Counted from the first letter of the stretch, positions 1 through 10,236 are shown. The stretch: DNA of 64,000 nucleotides from an uncultured Lachnospiraceae bacterium (GCA_947599905.1 CANQFR010000001.1:1-64000); one strand, 5' to 3'. Notes: generated from the sequence alone by a model not told the origin. Made by a program: numbers and translations.

Positions 1-440
1 CAAGCCAATGGTAGCCGAACCACAGATTCCTCCTATTCGCCTGCTTTGCGTCAATATCCAGCCTGAAATACCTGACTGGCGATATGATAGTGGTATTTTC
101 AAGAATCACGTACCCGCTCAGCTGTGTCCTGCCTTCGGGAACATACTTGCCAAAGCGTACAAGCCTTATAAGCTCGTTCCTCCACCCCTTGCACTGCTCT
201 GGCAAACAAGCCTTCAAACCGCCAGCCTTGGTGACGTTCGTTGCGCCTACAAGCTTCGTCACCACGTCCTGCACCGAGCTTCCCTGCACAGACCCGGAAC
301 AATCCGAAAACTGAGCATTGTAAAGACTTTGTGACAACGAAACCCTTATAAGTGCCAGTCTCGTAATTCATAGCGGCGCACTCAATAACGCCGTTCGTAC
401 CCCCGAGCCAATGCAAAATCTGAACATCATACTTCTCCAT
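1..440 (-). pseudogene. Array paralogue, 3' end outside window, frame broken near 320-332
   Basis: Starts MEKYDVQILHW...AAMNYETGTYKGFVVTK; the family sequence continues in another frame as SLYNAQFSDCSGSVQGSSVQDVVTKLVGATNV...CLPEQCKGW...VILENTTI...LWFGYH. Confidence 0.7.
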
Positions 441-470
441 TCTTCTTCTCCCTTCATGTTGTAGAATAAG

Positions 471-1043
471 TTACCCCTCTAGAAAGCCAGCCCCTCCAAG
501 CATAAGCTCCCTCGCCGTGTAATACCGTGACTTACGTCCTGTACGAAGGCTCTCAACATGGTCTTCATAAAGAAACACGGCGCAATGCTCCATGAACGGA
601 TGCCGTGCGTCAAACACCCACACTCCGCCAGACTCCGTCCTGTAAAAGCTGAACCGTGTCTGGCAATCCCACTTATGCCTGCCAGATACCACACGGATGA
701 ACCTCGCCTCACGCCTTATGGTGGTGTTTTCCAAAATAAATGACCCGTCACCCAAGGGCTTCGGGTCTATTATGTTGCTCCTCCAGCCACGGCAATCACA
801 GGGATTACAGAGAAACATGCCAGCCGCCACCACGTTGCACTTCCCAAGCAATTCACTCACCACGTTGCACAGCATTCTAGCATCCGTCTTGCGTACCTCA
901 CCATCCACATACGCAACCCATGCACTCGTGCCGTTCTTTGCAACCATATATGCCTCCTTAACAAGGCAATCCCTGTAATCTATATAGGAGATCGAACTGA
1001 CTTCGTGCTTTATTACCTGGTAATTGAATATGTAATCAGACAT
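471..1043 (-). CDS. Array paralogue (unknown family)
   Basis: IDYRDC, NPCDCRGW, LENTTI, C-terminal TARELMLGG. Confidence 0.8.
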   Translation of the reverse strand: MSDYIFNYQVIKHEVSSISYIDYRDCLVKEAYMVAKNGTSAWVAYVDGEVRKTDARMLCNVVSELLGKCNVVAAGMFLCNPCDCRGWRSNIIDPKPLGDGSFILENTTIRREARFIRVVSGRHKWDCQTRFSFYRTESGGVWVFDARHPFMEHCAVFLYEDHVESLRTGRKSRYYTARELMLGGAGFLEG

Positions 1044-1587
1044 GCCAGCCTCCCTTTAGCTGCCTTTCCGTCAAATAAGGCAATGAGCGCACACGATTCA
1101 GCATGGCATAATTCTTATAGAACATGAGCCTCACAACGTCCGAAAAGCCGCAGCACATGTACACGTTCCAAACGTTCCCAGTCTTTCCGTACCCCCACCA
1201 AAATGGTGGCGTATTGGAACTGAACAAGCCAAATGGCACACGAACGAAACGATCTTCATCCCTCTTAAATAACACCTCGACAGTCACGCCGCTGCTATCA
1301 GGCATGACACGGAACTTATCGCCCGTATACCCCATACAGTCCGTGGGAAGGCTCGGACGGAGCATGTTGCCAGACATATTTGACTCTGGAAACAGGTTAT
1401 TAAGGCAAGTATAGGCGTCCTTCGCCATTGCGGTACGCTTCTTGCCGTTCGTCCCGAGCCTGGCGGTCATCTTCACCAATCGATGGCTCTCGTCCCAGAA
1501 ACACAGAACTGGAACGACATTCCCAGTATCATAATTCAAAACAACATATTCGCCGTCACAAAGCCCAATCACCTGGCACTCATACAT
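1036..1587 (-). CDS. Array paralogue
   Basis: MYECQVIGL, NYDTGN, PSLPTDCMGYTGDKF, WWGYG. Confidence 0.8.
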   Translation of the reverse strand: MYECQVIGLCDGEYVVLNYDTGNVVPVLCFWDESHRLVKMTARLGTNGKKRTAMAKDAYTCLNNLFPESNMSGNMLRPSLPTDCMGYTGDKFRVMPDSSGVTVEVLFKRDEDRFVRVPFGLFSSNTPPFWWGYGKTGNVWNVYMCCGFSDVVRLMFYKNYAMLNRVRSLPYLTERQLKGGWHV

Positions 1588-1593
1588 GACTGA

Positions 1594-2217
1594 TTACCTC
1601 CCCAAAACCAACTCCCTTGAAGTCTTATACTCAATATTCTTGCGAACCATGTCGTCCTCCCCGTCAAGAACTGTGGCGTACCCCTCCCTGACGGAAAGGC
1701 TGTACAGCACGCTGGAGCCGCACATAATCAATACAACGAACTTATCATTGAGTCCATGCGACACGTTGGCATACCCGAACCAAACGTTCGATGCCAAATA
1801 CCTGAACATTTGTCCAGCACCAACTGGAACCTGCAGGTATCGCTTTTCACGCTCCCCGAAGCACCTCGCCTCCAGAATGACACTATTGGCAAGAGCCTGC
1901 ACCCTGAACAAGTCCGCCCCGCCGACCACAGACAAAGGCGTGCATGGAATTATCTCGTACATGGTGCCTGAATACCGCTTCAAGTTCGTCTGACCAAACA
2001 GCCTTGTTATGCAGTCTGCAACGTTTCCGGCAGAAAGGCTTCTTACGTCATACAAGTCCTCCCTTGTAAGGATTTTAGCCTCGTATCCGAAGCCAACATA
2101 CTTCAGATCGACTGAAACCATTATCGCCCCGTGCCTATAATCTATCACCTGAAATGCACCGTCCGTATAACCGATTGACTGAACCATGTACATAAAATAT
2201 ACCCCTCCTGATGCCAA
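1594..2217 (-). CDS. Array paralogue (start probably at internal MYMVQSIGY)
   Basis: IDYRHG, IPCTPLSVVGGADLF, WFGY; AGGAGGGG RBS before internal ATG. Confidence 0.8.
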   Translation of the reverse strand: MASGGVYFMYMVQSIGYTDGAFQVIDYRHGAIMVSVDLKYVGFGYEAKILTREDLYDVRSLSAGNVADCITRLFGQTNLKRYSGTMYEIIPCTPLSVVGGADLFRVQALANSVILEARCFGEREKRYLQVPVGAGQMFRYLASNVWFGYANVSHGLNDKFVVLIMCGSSVLYSLSVREGYATVLDGEDDMVRKNIEYKTSRELVLGR

Positions 2218-2397
2218 CTACACGTACATTTCCGGCACCTGGATGTACCCCTCATGAAGCACAAGCGCAAGAGCCGCAACAATTATGAACATAATGCACA
2301 CATACAACGGGTTGAACCATTTCGGCACATGAAACCTCGCGTTTGCAATGCAGAAAACCACGCACATTAAAACCCAAACACCGATTATTACAAGCAT
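2218..2397 (-). CDS. 59-aa small membrane protein embedded in the array
   Basis: Manual translation MLVIIGVWVLMCVVFCIANARFHVPKWFNPLYVCIMFIIVAALALVLHEGYIQVPEMYV; two hydrophobic segments; fills the only ~200 bp gap here. Confidence 0.55.
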   Translation of the reverse strand: MLVIIGVWVLMCVVFCIANARFHVPKWFNPLYVCIMFIIVAALALVLHEGYIQVPEMYV

Positions 2398-2418
2398 TTA
2401 ATAACCCTCCACTAGACC

Positions 2419-3000
2419 CTACTTATGCACACGAAACATCAAGCCACGCAATGTCTCCATATCATATTCGTCGCTTTCTGTAAGTGCCTTATTCCCTAAA
2501 ATTCGACCTTCACCAAATTTAAACGTCAATGACTCCAGCGTGCAGGTATCAAGCTTCAGCACAAGCACAAGGCTGTCGTCCGACTGCCAATAGTACCCGT
2601 ACCACAACTTTGACTGGGATGTCACCCTCCTACTCGGCACGAAAACAAACCTGTCCTCCCTGCCGTCGGACAACGCCTGACAAACCTCCACAACCACGCC
2701 ACCGTCCACAGCCCTTACATTGAACATATCCTGACTGCACCCCATGCACTCATATGGGAGCGTCCGCAATGCCCCGTGCTTTAAGTCGATGAAATTCGTC
2801 TTCCTGAACAGCTTTTCAAGGCACTCATACTCCGTCCTGCCGTATACAACGCTTCCACGGCTTCCATTGCCGCCGCACACATATCCTCCGAAGCCGCCAC
2901 CGACAACCTTATTCAGCATCACGCTGTACATCAAACCCTCTACATAGTCAATCACGTCAACGAAGCAGTCGTCCACGTTTATCACCTGGGCGTCATACAT
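2419..3000 (-). CDS. Array paralogue
   Basis: MYDAQVINVDD, IDYVEG, LPYECMGCSQDMFNV, LWYGYYW, METLRGLMF. Confidence 0.8.
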   Translation of the reverse strand: MYDAQVINVDDCFVDVIDYVEGLMYSVMLNKVVGGGFGGYVCGGNGSRGSVVYGRTEYECLEKLFRKTNFIDLKHGALRTLPYECMGCSQDMFNVRAVDGGVVVEVCQALSDGREDRFVFVPSRRVTSQSKLWYGYYWQSDDSLVLVLKLDTCTLESLTFKFGEGRILGNKALTESDEYDMETLRGLMFRVHK

Positions 3001-3595
3001 AATACAACCGTTCCTTTCCAAACATTACCTCACGCAAAGTTTTGTACGGATGAGTGTCCCTAGAAGGGTCTTCCATACGGAAACCATTCTCAAACAAGGA
3101 CAAGTCCACTGACGTAAACCCTCCTGACAATCCATGGTGCGGCTCAGACCAATTCACAATCACATGCCTCACTCCGCCAAGCAGGTAAGTACCCCACCAA
3201 GCGTTCACAATATCAGTGAAATGCATCAAATCAAATATGGCGAAACGCCGCTCGCCAGCGATGGATTTATTCTCGACACTCACCGTGGTGCCTGATACGG
3301 AAACTGTCACACCAAGGGCATCGATATCATACCCCTCGCAGTCCGCTGGAGTACATGGCTTTACGTCCATTATCACACCATGCGAGCCAATGTTGACAGA
3401 ACCGTAAAAGCTTCTTATACCCCTAGATAACATGGAACACTTTATTTTCGTTCGCCTGCCTGAAACATCCTCGCATATTATACCGCCGTCATATGTCTTA
3501 TCAACCTTCAGCAGAGTGCCGACATGCCCGTTCGACTTATAATCAATCAGGCTATCGTATGCAGAGCCACGTCTTACAAGCTGTACACTGTACAT
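2993..3595 (-). CDS. Array paralogue
   Basis: MYSVQLV, IDYKSNG, PCTPADCEGYD, VENKSI, YKTLREVMFG. Confidence 0.8.
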   Translation of the reverse strand: MYSVQLVRRGSAYDSLIDYKSNGHVGTLLKVDKTYDGGIICEDVSGRRTKIKCSMLSRGIRSFYGSVNIGSHGVIMDVKPCTPADCEGYDIDALGVTVSVSGTTVSVENKSIAGERRFAIFDLMHFTDIVNAWWGTYLLGGVRHVIVNWSEPHHGLSGGFTSVDLSLFENGFRMEDPSRDTHPYKTLREVMFGKERLYYV

Positions 3596-4209
3596 TTGTC
3601 CTCCCCAAGCATTATGTCCCTTATACTGCTGTACAAAGACGTGGCCTTCAGCCTGTCATGGTGAGAAAGAGACACATGGTCTTTATAAAAATCTATGTAG
3701 TACGTCTGGAATGGCACTGCCGCAGACAACGGTCGTGTCATAAAGTTCAAAAACAACCTGTACCCGAAAGACAACGGTAAGTACCCCCACCAGATATTAT
3801 CAAGCCTTCCAACAATGTCATACTGAAATGAAACGAACCTCTCTGCAATACCCCCAAGGCTGGTGTTCTCGATAACCAGCCTGTACCTTGCTGGATTCCC
3901 TACAAGCCTTACGATAAACAACTCACTGCCACCGGCACAGTCATCAGGCGTACAGCGCACTATATCGGTCGCCATGCTTCCTTTCATGTTAACCTTTCCG
4001 AAAGCCTTCCTCACAAGTTCATACCTTGAAGAACAGAGGAACGGCTGCTCGACCCCGTCAACCACCGCACGGCAGATGGAACTTCCGAAAGCCCCGACAT
4101 CCTTAAACAGCTTCGCACAATGGCACTCCCCAGTCCTGTAATCAATAACCTGCACCGTAAATACCGAATCGACAGTCACCACCTGCATATCGTACTTGGT
4201 CACCTGCAT
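3574..4209 (-). CDS. Array paralogue
   Basis: YDMQVV, IDYRTGE, RCTPDDCAGGSELF, IENTSL, WWGY, SIRDIMLG. Confidence 0.8.
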   Translation of the reverse strand: MQVTKYDMQVVTVDSVFTVQVIDYRTGECHCAKLFKDVGAFGSSICRAVVDGVEQPFLCSSRYELVRKAFGKVNMKGSMATDIVRCTPDDCAGGSELFIVRLVGNPARYRLVIENTSLGGIAERFVSFQYDIVGRLDNIWWGYLPLSFGYRLFLNFMTRPLSAAVPFQTYYIDFYKDHVSLSHHDRLKATSLYSSIRDIMLGEDKCTVYSL

Positions 4210-4847
4210 GAGTAAACACCCCCAAACATGAAACTCCTCATTGAAAAGTACGGCAGAGTCGACTCCGTTACCCCGTGGCTGAAGAATGCCACATGGTCAT
4301 CGTAAAAATCCAGCCTATGCGTTGCAAATCCATGATACGGTGAGAAAACATTATGGTTCAGGTAAAGCCTGACACCGCCTGGAATCCTACTGTACCCAAA
4401 CCACACGTTGTGCATGGATTTTAAAAGCATGTACGGGAGAAACACGAACCTATCTTCCCTCCCATTCATGGACAAATTTTCAATCAGCCAATCAGGCTTG
4501 TCACCGCCAGACTTGTGCAGCCTGAACAAGTCCTCGCCGCCAGCACACGAAAGCGGCGTGCATTCATGGACGGAAAGGCCAAGCAACGAGTCCTCATACA
4601 GATTGACACGCCCGAAAACCTTTTCAAGTGCCGCCAGCTTGCCTGATGACAATGCATCCCACTGTGCCCTGCCGTCAACAACAGGATACAAAAGAGTACC
4701 ACTACTGTCCATTACACTCCCAAACGTCGCCTCATGAGTTATTCCAGCCTTATAATCCATAAGCAACAACTTATTCCACTTCTCGTCCATTTCAACGACC
4801 TGGATATAGAACTCTACCCCATGATTATACTCCTTAACCCTTTCCAA
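4200..4847 (-). CDS. Array paralogue
   Basis: MDYKAGI, ECTPLSCAGGEDLF, IENLSM, VWFGY, FSMRSFMFGG. Confidence 0.8.
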   Translation of the reverse strand: MERVKEYNHGVEFYIQVVEMDEKWNKLLLMDYKAGITHEATFGSVMDSSGTLLYPVVDGRAQWDALSSGKLAALEKVFGRVNLYEDSLLGLSVHECTPLSCAGGEDLFRLHKSGGDKPDWLIENLSMNGREDRFVFLPYMLLKSMHNVWFGYSRIPGGVRLYLNHNVFSPYHGFATHRLDFYDDHVAFFSHGVTESTLPYFSMRSFMFGGVYSCR

Positions 4848-5401
4848 TAATATATGCTGCCATTATCCTTATAGTTATAATAATTTGACTGGCACTTCAA
4901 GCCAGTCTTGAGTACCTTCGCCTTGAATATTGGCCTATCGTTACCTGCAATGAAAAGCGACCTTCGACCTGACACCTCATCGTAGTAATACCCGTAGAAC
5001 GGAGCCTCCCACGACTCCAATGCCGCCCTTATGCTTGCAAACCTATCCTCACGGTCGGCACGCCCAACATCCTCCACAACGATGCCGCCTGAATACTGCC
5101 TCACATTGTACAAATGGCTGCCGCCAACGCACTCTGACGGGTCACACGGTATTGTCTGGTACATCCCGTTAAGATGCGTCATGTTTATATTCCTCGCATT
5201 CATGGCTTCACAAACAACGGCATAACCGTCCTGCACGGGCGTTGGAAGTTTAGACTCACTACCAGTCCAATACACATACCCGTCCTCATGATTGCCTGAC
5301 AGCCTTATCTCTGTAAGCACCGGGCGCTTCCCACGGTAATCGATGGCTGCAACCTCATCCATGCCCAGATACAAAACCTGGACATCATACAAAACTGCCA
5401 T
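4814..5401 (-). CDS. Array paralogue
   Basis: LYDVQVLYL, IDYRGK, IPCDPSECVGGSHLYNV, PFYGYYY, GLRSIIMG. Confidence 0.8.
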   Translation of the reverse strand: MAVLYDVQVLYLGMDEVAAIDYRGKRPVLTEIRLSGNHEDGYVYWTGSESKLPTPVQDGYAVVCEAMNARNINMTHLNGMYQTIPCDPSECVGGSHLYNVRQYSGGIVVEDVGRADREDRFASIRAALESWEAPFYGYYYDEVSGRRSLFIAGNDRPIFKAKVLKTGLKCQSNYYNYKDNGSIYYWKGLRSIIMG

Positions 5402-6017
5402 GGCTCTTGCCCTCCCTCCGTGCGTCCATCAACACCTCGGACATTGTCCTGTATGTCATTGACTCTCCCAGTGCCTTATCACAAATTCCATGTGGTAACA
5501 CCACGTACTCCATACTGCCGAGCCAATCACTCGTATCATCACCATTCAAGCTTAACATGGCAACGATTGTCGGAAAACCCTGACCTGCACTACTGTATGT
5601 GTAGTACCCAAACCACACTGAAGGATTAAGTTCCTTAATCCTACCCTCCACGAAGCCACACTTCACGAACCTATTTGCTGCACGTATTGACTTATTCTCC
5701 AGTATTATGTTCCCATCAGCCAGACTAATTGAGAACAAGTCACTCCCGCCGCACTCTACTGGCGTGCAAGGAATGACGTCCCCATTATCCTGTATGTTCA
5801 GCCTGCAGCCGGAAAACAAACTCCTCAATGCATCCACAAAGGACACACGGCTCCTGACAACGCCTATTCCATAGTCTGAGCGCACCTCATATAAACGTCC
5901 CTTCCTGTCATAATCCATCTCGACATTAAACAGACAGGCAGACCCGTCCGGGAAATATTTTATACAACTGAAATGAGTACCGTTCACCCTCACAACCTGG
6001 GCATCATATTTAACCAT
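5385..6017 (-). CDS. Array paralogue
   Basis: KYDAQVV, IPCTPVECGGSDLF, LENKSI, VWFGYYT, YRTMSEVLM. Confidence 0.8.
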   Translation of the reverse strand: MVKYDAQVVRVNGTHFSCIKYFPDGSACLFNVEMDYDRKGRLYEVRSDYGIGVVRSRVSFVDALRSLFSGCRLNIQDNGDVIPCTPVECGGSDLFSISLADGNIILENKSIRAANRFVKCGFVEGRIKELNPSVWFGYYTYSSAGQGFPTIVAMLSLNGDDTSDWLGSMEYVVLPHGICDKALGESMTYRTMSEVLMDARREGKSHGSFV

Positions 6018-6603
6018 TCCTCAAACACTCCTCAAACGATTTCAAGGGAAAAAACTGCCGGAAACTTCCGAAACCGATGCGCTGGTAACTCCCACTTACG
6101 AACAAGTACCCCACTGATTTTACACCGTACATGACATCAAGCTCCAAAGTGCCGTCTTTACAGAGATGATAACCAAACCATACCCTCGTTGGAGATTTAT
6201 CATGATCGCTGATTTCACACCTTAAACAATTATTAGGGCTATCAGTCGTATTGACACTAAACACGACAAACAAATGACCATTTGTATCGTAGCCTAAATG
6301 CACAAGGTCAACTAATTTATTATTGCTCCCCGCACACTCCTGCGGAGTACATGGCTTCATCCGCCCAGCCTTCGTTACATTAGTAATACCGAGCAGGTTT
6401 TGCACGGCATCGCCAAAACTGTCCCCAGTGACATACTTCCCAGTTTCGCCGTCATCATTTACAAGAGCCGCCGCCCATACCCCTTTTCTGGCTTCCCAGA
6501 CTGCGAACGGGAAATACCTTCCGCTCCTGTAATCCATTGCGGCGCACCTCGAAACCATGCCGCCACGCAACACACTCAACACCTGCACATCATACTTTGC
6601 CAT
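6010..6603 (-). CDS. Array paralogue
   Basis: KYDVQVLSV, MDYRSGR, KPCTPQECAGSN, VWFGYH. Confidence 0.8.
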   Translation of the reverse strand: MAKYDVQVLSVLRGGMVSRCAAMDYRSGRYFPFAVWEARKGVWAAALVNDDGETGKYVTGDSFGDAVQNLLGITNVTKAGRMKPCTPQECAGSNNKLVDLVHLGYDTNGHLFVVFSVNTTDSPNNCLRCEISDHDKSPTRVWFGYHLCKDGTLELDVMYGVKSVGYLFVSGSYQRIGFGSFRQFFPLKSFEECLRNG

Positions 6604-6606
6604 GTC

Positions 6607-7212
6607 TCAGCCTCCAATCATTATTTCCTTAGCTGTCTTATATTTCACGAAATGCTCGCCGCCGCCAGAAAGGTTCCTTACACCGTCATAAAACACCTCG
6701 AAATCCCTATGTGAAGCCCAATCATTATCACTAAACATATTACGGAACACACCGCTAAACTTCACCCTTAAAGAAATTCCTGATTTCTTTTTATCAACAT
6801 AATATCCATACCAGACCGATGACACAATTAAGTTCCCACCAATTCCACTCAGATCAAACAAAACGAATCGATTCGGACTACTTATCGTCCTATTCTCGAT
6901 ATAAACACGATGACCTGACATCCATACCCCAAACAAATCCTTTCCTCCACACTGCAATGGCGTGCATGGCACAAGCGCACCAGAGTCCAAGATATTTAAA
7001 CTTCCATACTCCGAAAACAACTTACGAAGGGCATACACATAGGAATCCGTGCTCCTAGCCATATCGGAAAGTGCCGAGCATATACAGCAATACTCATTGG
7101 AATACTGCTTATATAACTTCCGCACCTCAATAAGCTCGGAAGAACCGTCTTGAAAGTACCTTATGCAACCAAATGCCGCATTGTCATTTCGTATAACCTG
7201 GATTCCATACAC
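6607..7212 (-). CDS. Array paralogue
   Basis: MYGIQVI, VPCTPLQCGGKDLFGV, IENRTI, VWYGYY, YKTAKEIMIGG. Confidence 0.8.
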   Translation of the reverse strand: MYGIQVIRNDNAAFGCIRYFQDGSSELIEVRKLYKQYSNEYCCICSALSDMARSTDSYVYALRKLFSEYGSLNILDSGALVPCTPLQCGGKDLFGVWMSGHRVYIENRTISSPNRFVLFDLSGIGGNLIVSSVWYGYYVDKKKSGISLRVKFSGVFRNMFSDNDWASHRDFEVFYDGVRNLSGGGEHFVKYKTAKEIMIGG

Positions 7213-7215
7213 GAC

Positions 7216-7797
7216 TTATACCCCCATCGATATCTCGGCAAGAGTTTTATACTTCGCATGCCACTCCTGGTGCAGTGACTGCCTCCTGCTTACACCGTCT
7301 GACCTCACCTCATACGTCATGGTGACGCTAAAATTCGCATGCCATGACTCCGACACCACAACGCACAGCATAAGGCGCTTGACATCCCTGTAAAAGCCGA
7401 ACCATACCTCCGGGCTTTGGAAATGCACGAACGCTTTATTTGCATTAAGCTCCACGAACCGCCTCTGGCTATTGATTGTAAGAGCCTCAAGGAACACCCT
7501 GTCATTTGACTGCCATACACGAAATATTTCCTTGCCCGTGTACCTTGCTGGCGTGCATGGAACAATAAACCCGGAACCAGTCATATTGAGACTGCCATTA
7601 GGGAACATTTGGAAAAAAGCTTCCGCATATGACTTGCGACTCACGAATGCCACCTCGTCGCCACGTGCCAGGACTGCGTATACCCCCTGTTCCTCCGACA
7701 GCTTCATCACACGGATGCGGCTGCCGACATCCTTAGCCATATACATTATGCACTCATAACAATCAGCTGATTCTGAAATTACCTGTATCCCATACAT
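7216..7797 (-). CDS. Array paralogue
   Basis: MYGIQVISES, VPCTPARYTGKEIFRV, VWFGFY, YKTLAEISMG. Confidence 0.8.
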   Translation of the reverse strand: MYGIQVISESADCYECIMYMAKDVGSRIRVMKLSEEQGVYAVLARGDEVAFVSRKSYAEAFFQMFPNGSLNMTGSGFIVPCTPARYTGKEIFRVWQSNDRVFLEALTINSQRRFVELNANKAFVHFQSPEVWFGFYRDVKRLMLCVVVSESWHANFSVTMTYEVRSDGVSRRQSLHQEWHAKYKTLAEISMGV

Positions 7798-7803
7798 AAC
7801 ATG

Positions 7804-8415
7804 CTACCCCAGCAACACTTCCCTCAATTCCTTGTACTCATACAGAAACGAATCCGATATCACCCTCACACCGTCCGCAGACACCTCGAAGTTCCTTAAT
7901 GCCAAATAAGGCTTAAACAAGCCATTCGACAGGTCTGGAACCTTGCCAGACACAGCAACCGCTACATTCATCTTCCTCAGACTGCGCTGGTTCGCCCTCG
8001 TACCTCCGTATGAATCGTAATACCCGTGCCACACCCTCATGTCGCTCACCTTCGGGGTTATCTGTATCATTGGCAATACCGCAAACCGCTTCGTGCCGCT
8101 GAGCATCTTGTTCTCCAAAACAAGCCCCTGCGCCATCATCGAAACCGCAAACAAATCCTCACCCCCGAACTGCACGGGCAAGCTCGGCAATATTTCACCC
8201 GACTCAGACAGATTCACATACCCGAACAGCCTTCTCATGGCGTTCGCATATGATGATCCTTCCACACGGTTATCACTTCCCTGAACACACACGCAGAAGC
8301 GACCGTCATACCTACCATGAACCTTGGACACCCTCACATACCGACCGCCCTGCACAGAATAATCAAGACATTCATACAAACGCTCACTCTCCGAAATCAC
8401 CTGAATACCGCCCAC
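7804..8415 (-). CDS. Array paralogue
   Basis: GIQVISES, LPSLPVQFGGEDLFAV, LENKML, VWHGYY, YKELREVLLG. Confidence 0.8.
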   Translation of the reverse strand: MGGIQVISESERLYECLDYSVQGGRYVRVSKVHGRYDGRFCVCVQGSDNRVEGSSYANAMRRLFGYVNLSESGEILPSLPVQFGGEDLFAVSMMAQGLVLENKMLSGTKRFAVLPMIQITPKVSDMRVWHGYYDSYGGTRANQRSLRKMNVAVAVSGKVPDLSNGLFKPYLALRNFEVSADGVRVISDSFLYEYKELREVLLG

Positions 8416-8427
8416 ACCAAATACCCC

Positions 8428-9048
8428 TTAAGCCATTACTATCTCGTTAAAACCACTGTAATAATATGGCTCATCATCCGATTCTAAATACACATAGTCG
8501 CTCCCCAGTGTGCAAGTGTATTCTTTAGAATACAGCACTTTATCAAGACCCACATACCGCCCAGACACATTTATGAACAAATCATATACTCCAGACTTAT
8601 AAAAGGAAAGCCTGTCAAAAATATCGTCCTTATAACAATTGACGTACCCGTACCAGACCGTCAAGCCATCAACATTGCCAGGCACATTCACCATCGGCAA
8701 TAACACGAAACGCTTAGAATCATTGACTCTTTTATTCTCCACAACGACTGACTTCCTAGACAACGAAACTTTAACCAAATTCGCGTCACCTGCACATTCG
8801 TCTGGCAGGCATGGAATCAAACTGCCGTCATCCTTCAGATTTACATCGCCAAACAGCTTCTTCATAGCATCCACATGAGACACCTCGCTCGTGACAACGT
8901 AATCCATATCCTCCATACATACCCCGAAAAGCTGTGTATCTGCGAAATAAAGCTTCGTCACATGAAGCTCCCTCGCATAAACACCATCCTTATATTGAAC
9001 GCACCTGTACCATTGCTTGTAATCCGCCAAAACCTGGACATTATACAT
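8428..9048 (-). CDS. Array paralogue
   Basis: Start MYNVQVL; IPCLPDECAGDANLV, VENKRV, VWYGYV. Confidence 0.8.
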   Translation of the reverse strand: MYNVQVLADYKQWYRCVQYKDGVYARELHVTKLYFADTQLFGVCMEDMDYVVTSEVSHVDAMKKLFGDVNLKDDGSLIPCLPDECAGDANLVKVSLSRKSVVVENKRVNDSKRFVLLPMVNVPGNVDGLTVWYGYVNCYKDDIFDRLSFYKSGVYDLFINVSGRYVGLDKVLYSKEYTCTLGSDYVYLESDDEPYYYSGFNEIVMA

Positions 9049-9053
9049 AAGCA

Positions 9054-9620
9054 CTACCCCCTGAATATGTACTCCCTTAAATCCATGTATGGGCACTCGC
9101 CCCAGTTGCCGCCCATTGACCTGAATATCGGCGTGCCACGCTTGTTTCCTACCACAGGGAACTGCACGGACAGCAATGTTGCGCCATTTTTATTGTTTAT
9201 CAGCAATTCCCACACGCCCTGCACACTATTCCAGTAATACCCGAACCAGACATTGTCTGGAACTGGAAAGACCTCCGCTGCAACAATGAAACGCTTCGCC
9301 GCATTCCCGAGCATTTTATTCTCCACCACGATGCCGCCAGACCGCCTTAGAAGATGGAGATTAAACAAATTATTCTTTTCGCCACGGAACTGGCACGGGT
9401 TGCACGGCAACGCCGAATTCGACCATCCCACGTTGACTACCCCGAACAGCTTTGCGAGAGCTTCCTTCACGCTCCCGGCATTCACTTCTGAACCATTGTC
9501 AAGGCGCCTGAAGCCGCCGTTTGAATCGTACTTTACATTTACCAGACCAGCATTGTGGTAATCCACAAGGAACAGCAAATGGTCTAAAACGCTCGAGTGC
9601 AATAACTGTACATCATACAT
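9054..9620 (-). CDS. Array paralogue
   Basis: MYDVQLL, VDYHNAG, LPCNPCQFRGEKNNLF, VENKML, VWFGYYW, MDLREYIF. Confidence 0.8.
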   Translation of the reverse strand: MYDVQLLHSSVLDHLLFLVDYHNAGLVNVKYDSNGGFRRLDNGSEVNAGSVKEALAKLFGVVNVGWSNSALPCNPCQFRGEKNNLFNLHLLRRSGGIVVENKMLGNAAKRFIVAAEVFPVPDNVWFGYYWNSVQGVWELLINNKNGATLLSVQFPVVGNKRGTPIFRSMGGNWGECPYMDLREYIFRG

Positions 9621-9621
9621 T

Positions 9622-10170
9622 TTAGCTACCCCATAGCATTATCTGCCTTGAATTCACGTACCTATACTCCTTATGCAAACCGAATACGCCGTCAAAAACA
9701 GGATCATCCATGTCCTCCACGGTCAAAGTGCCGAGATAAAGACCGAACTTATTATATACCCCTATAAACCAAGCTCCCCTATCCCTGTCATAGTGATACC
9801 CAACAAGAGGATTCTCTACCTGGCCTAACACGTCAACCATAACAAACCTTTCAGGATGCGTGCCATACATTTTATTTTCAACTACCATGCCAAACCTAGA
9901 CATCGTAACAGCAAACTTCCCGTTCAGACTACCACTGCACTGGCTCGGCAGACACGGAAACGCACGCCCAAGTTTGTCCACGTTGACGCTGTAAAAGAAC
10001 AGCCTGAGTGCCTCCGCTGCACTTGAAGCGTTCACGCACAGCCCGGTGTCATCATTCACCCACTTATTTGTGCTGACACATCTTACAGTAAACATCTTCG
10101 CACGTTCATAATCAATGCAAGCAACCTTATTGTCAAGCCGCCCGACAGCCAACACCTGAACCCTGAACAT
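9622..10170 (-). CDS. Array paralogue, first gene after a strong promoter
   Basis: FRVQVLAV, IDYERA, FPCLPSQCSGS, VENKMY, NSRQIMLWG. Confidence 0.8.
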   Translation of the reverse strand: MFRVQVLAVGRLDNKVACIDYERAKMFTVRCVSTNKWVNDDTGLCVNASSAAEALRLFFYSVNVDKLGRAFPCLPSQCSGSLNGKFAVTMSRFGMVVENKMYGTHPERFVMVDVLGQVENPLVGYHYDRDRGAWFIGVYNKFGLYLGTLTVEDMDDPVFDGVFGLHKEYRYVNSRQIMLWGS

Positions 10171-10193
10171 TGGAAACCTCCCTACTACAATAC

Positions 10194-10222
10194 ATTATAC
10201 CACATGCATTACAAATTGTCAA
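10194..10222 (-). promoter_or_regulatory. Sigma-A type promoter TTGACA-N17-TATAAT
   Basis: Minus strand TTGACAATTTGTAATGCATGTGGTATAAT; -35 at 10217-10222, -10 at 10194-10199. Confidence 0.85.
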
Positions 10223-10236
10223 GAATGACTGGCAGG

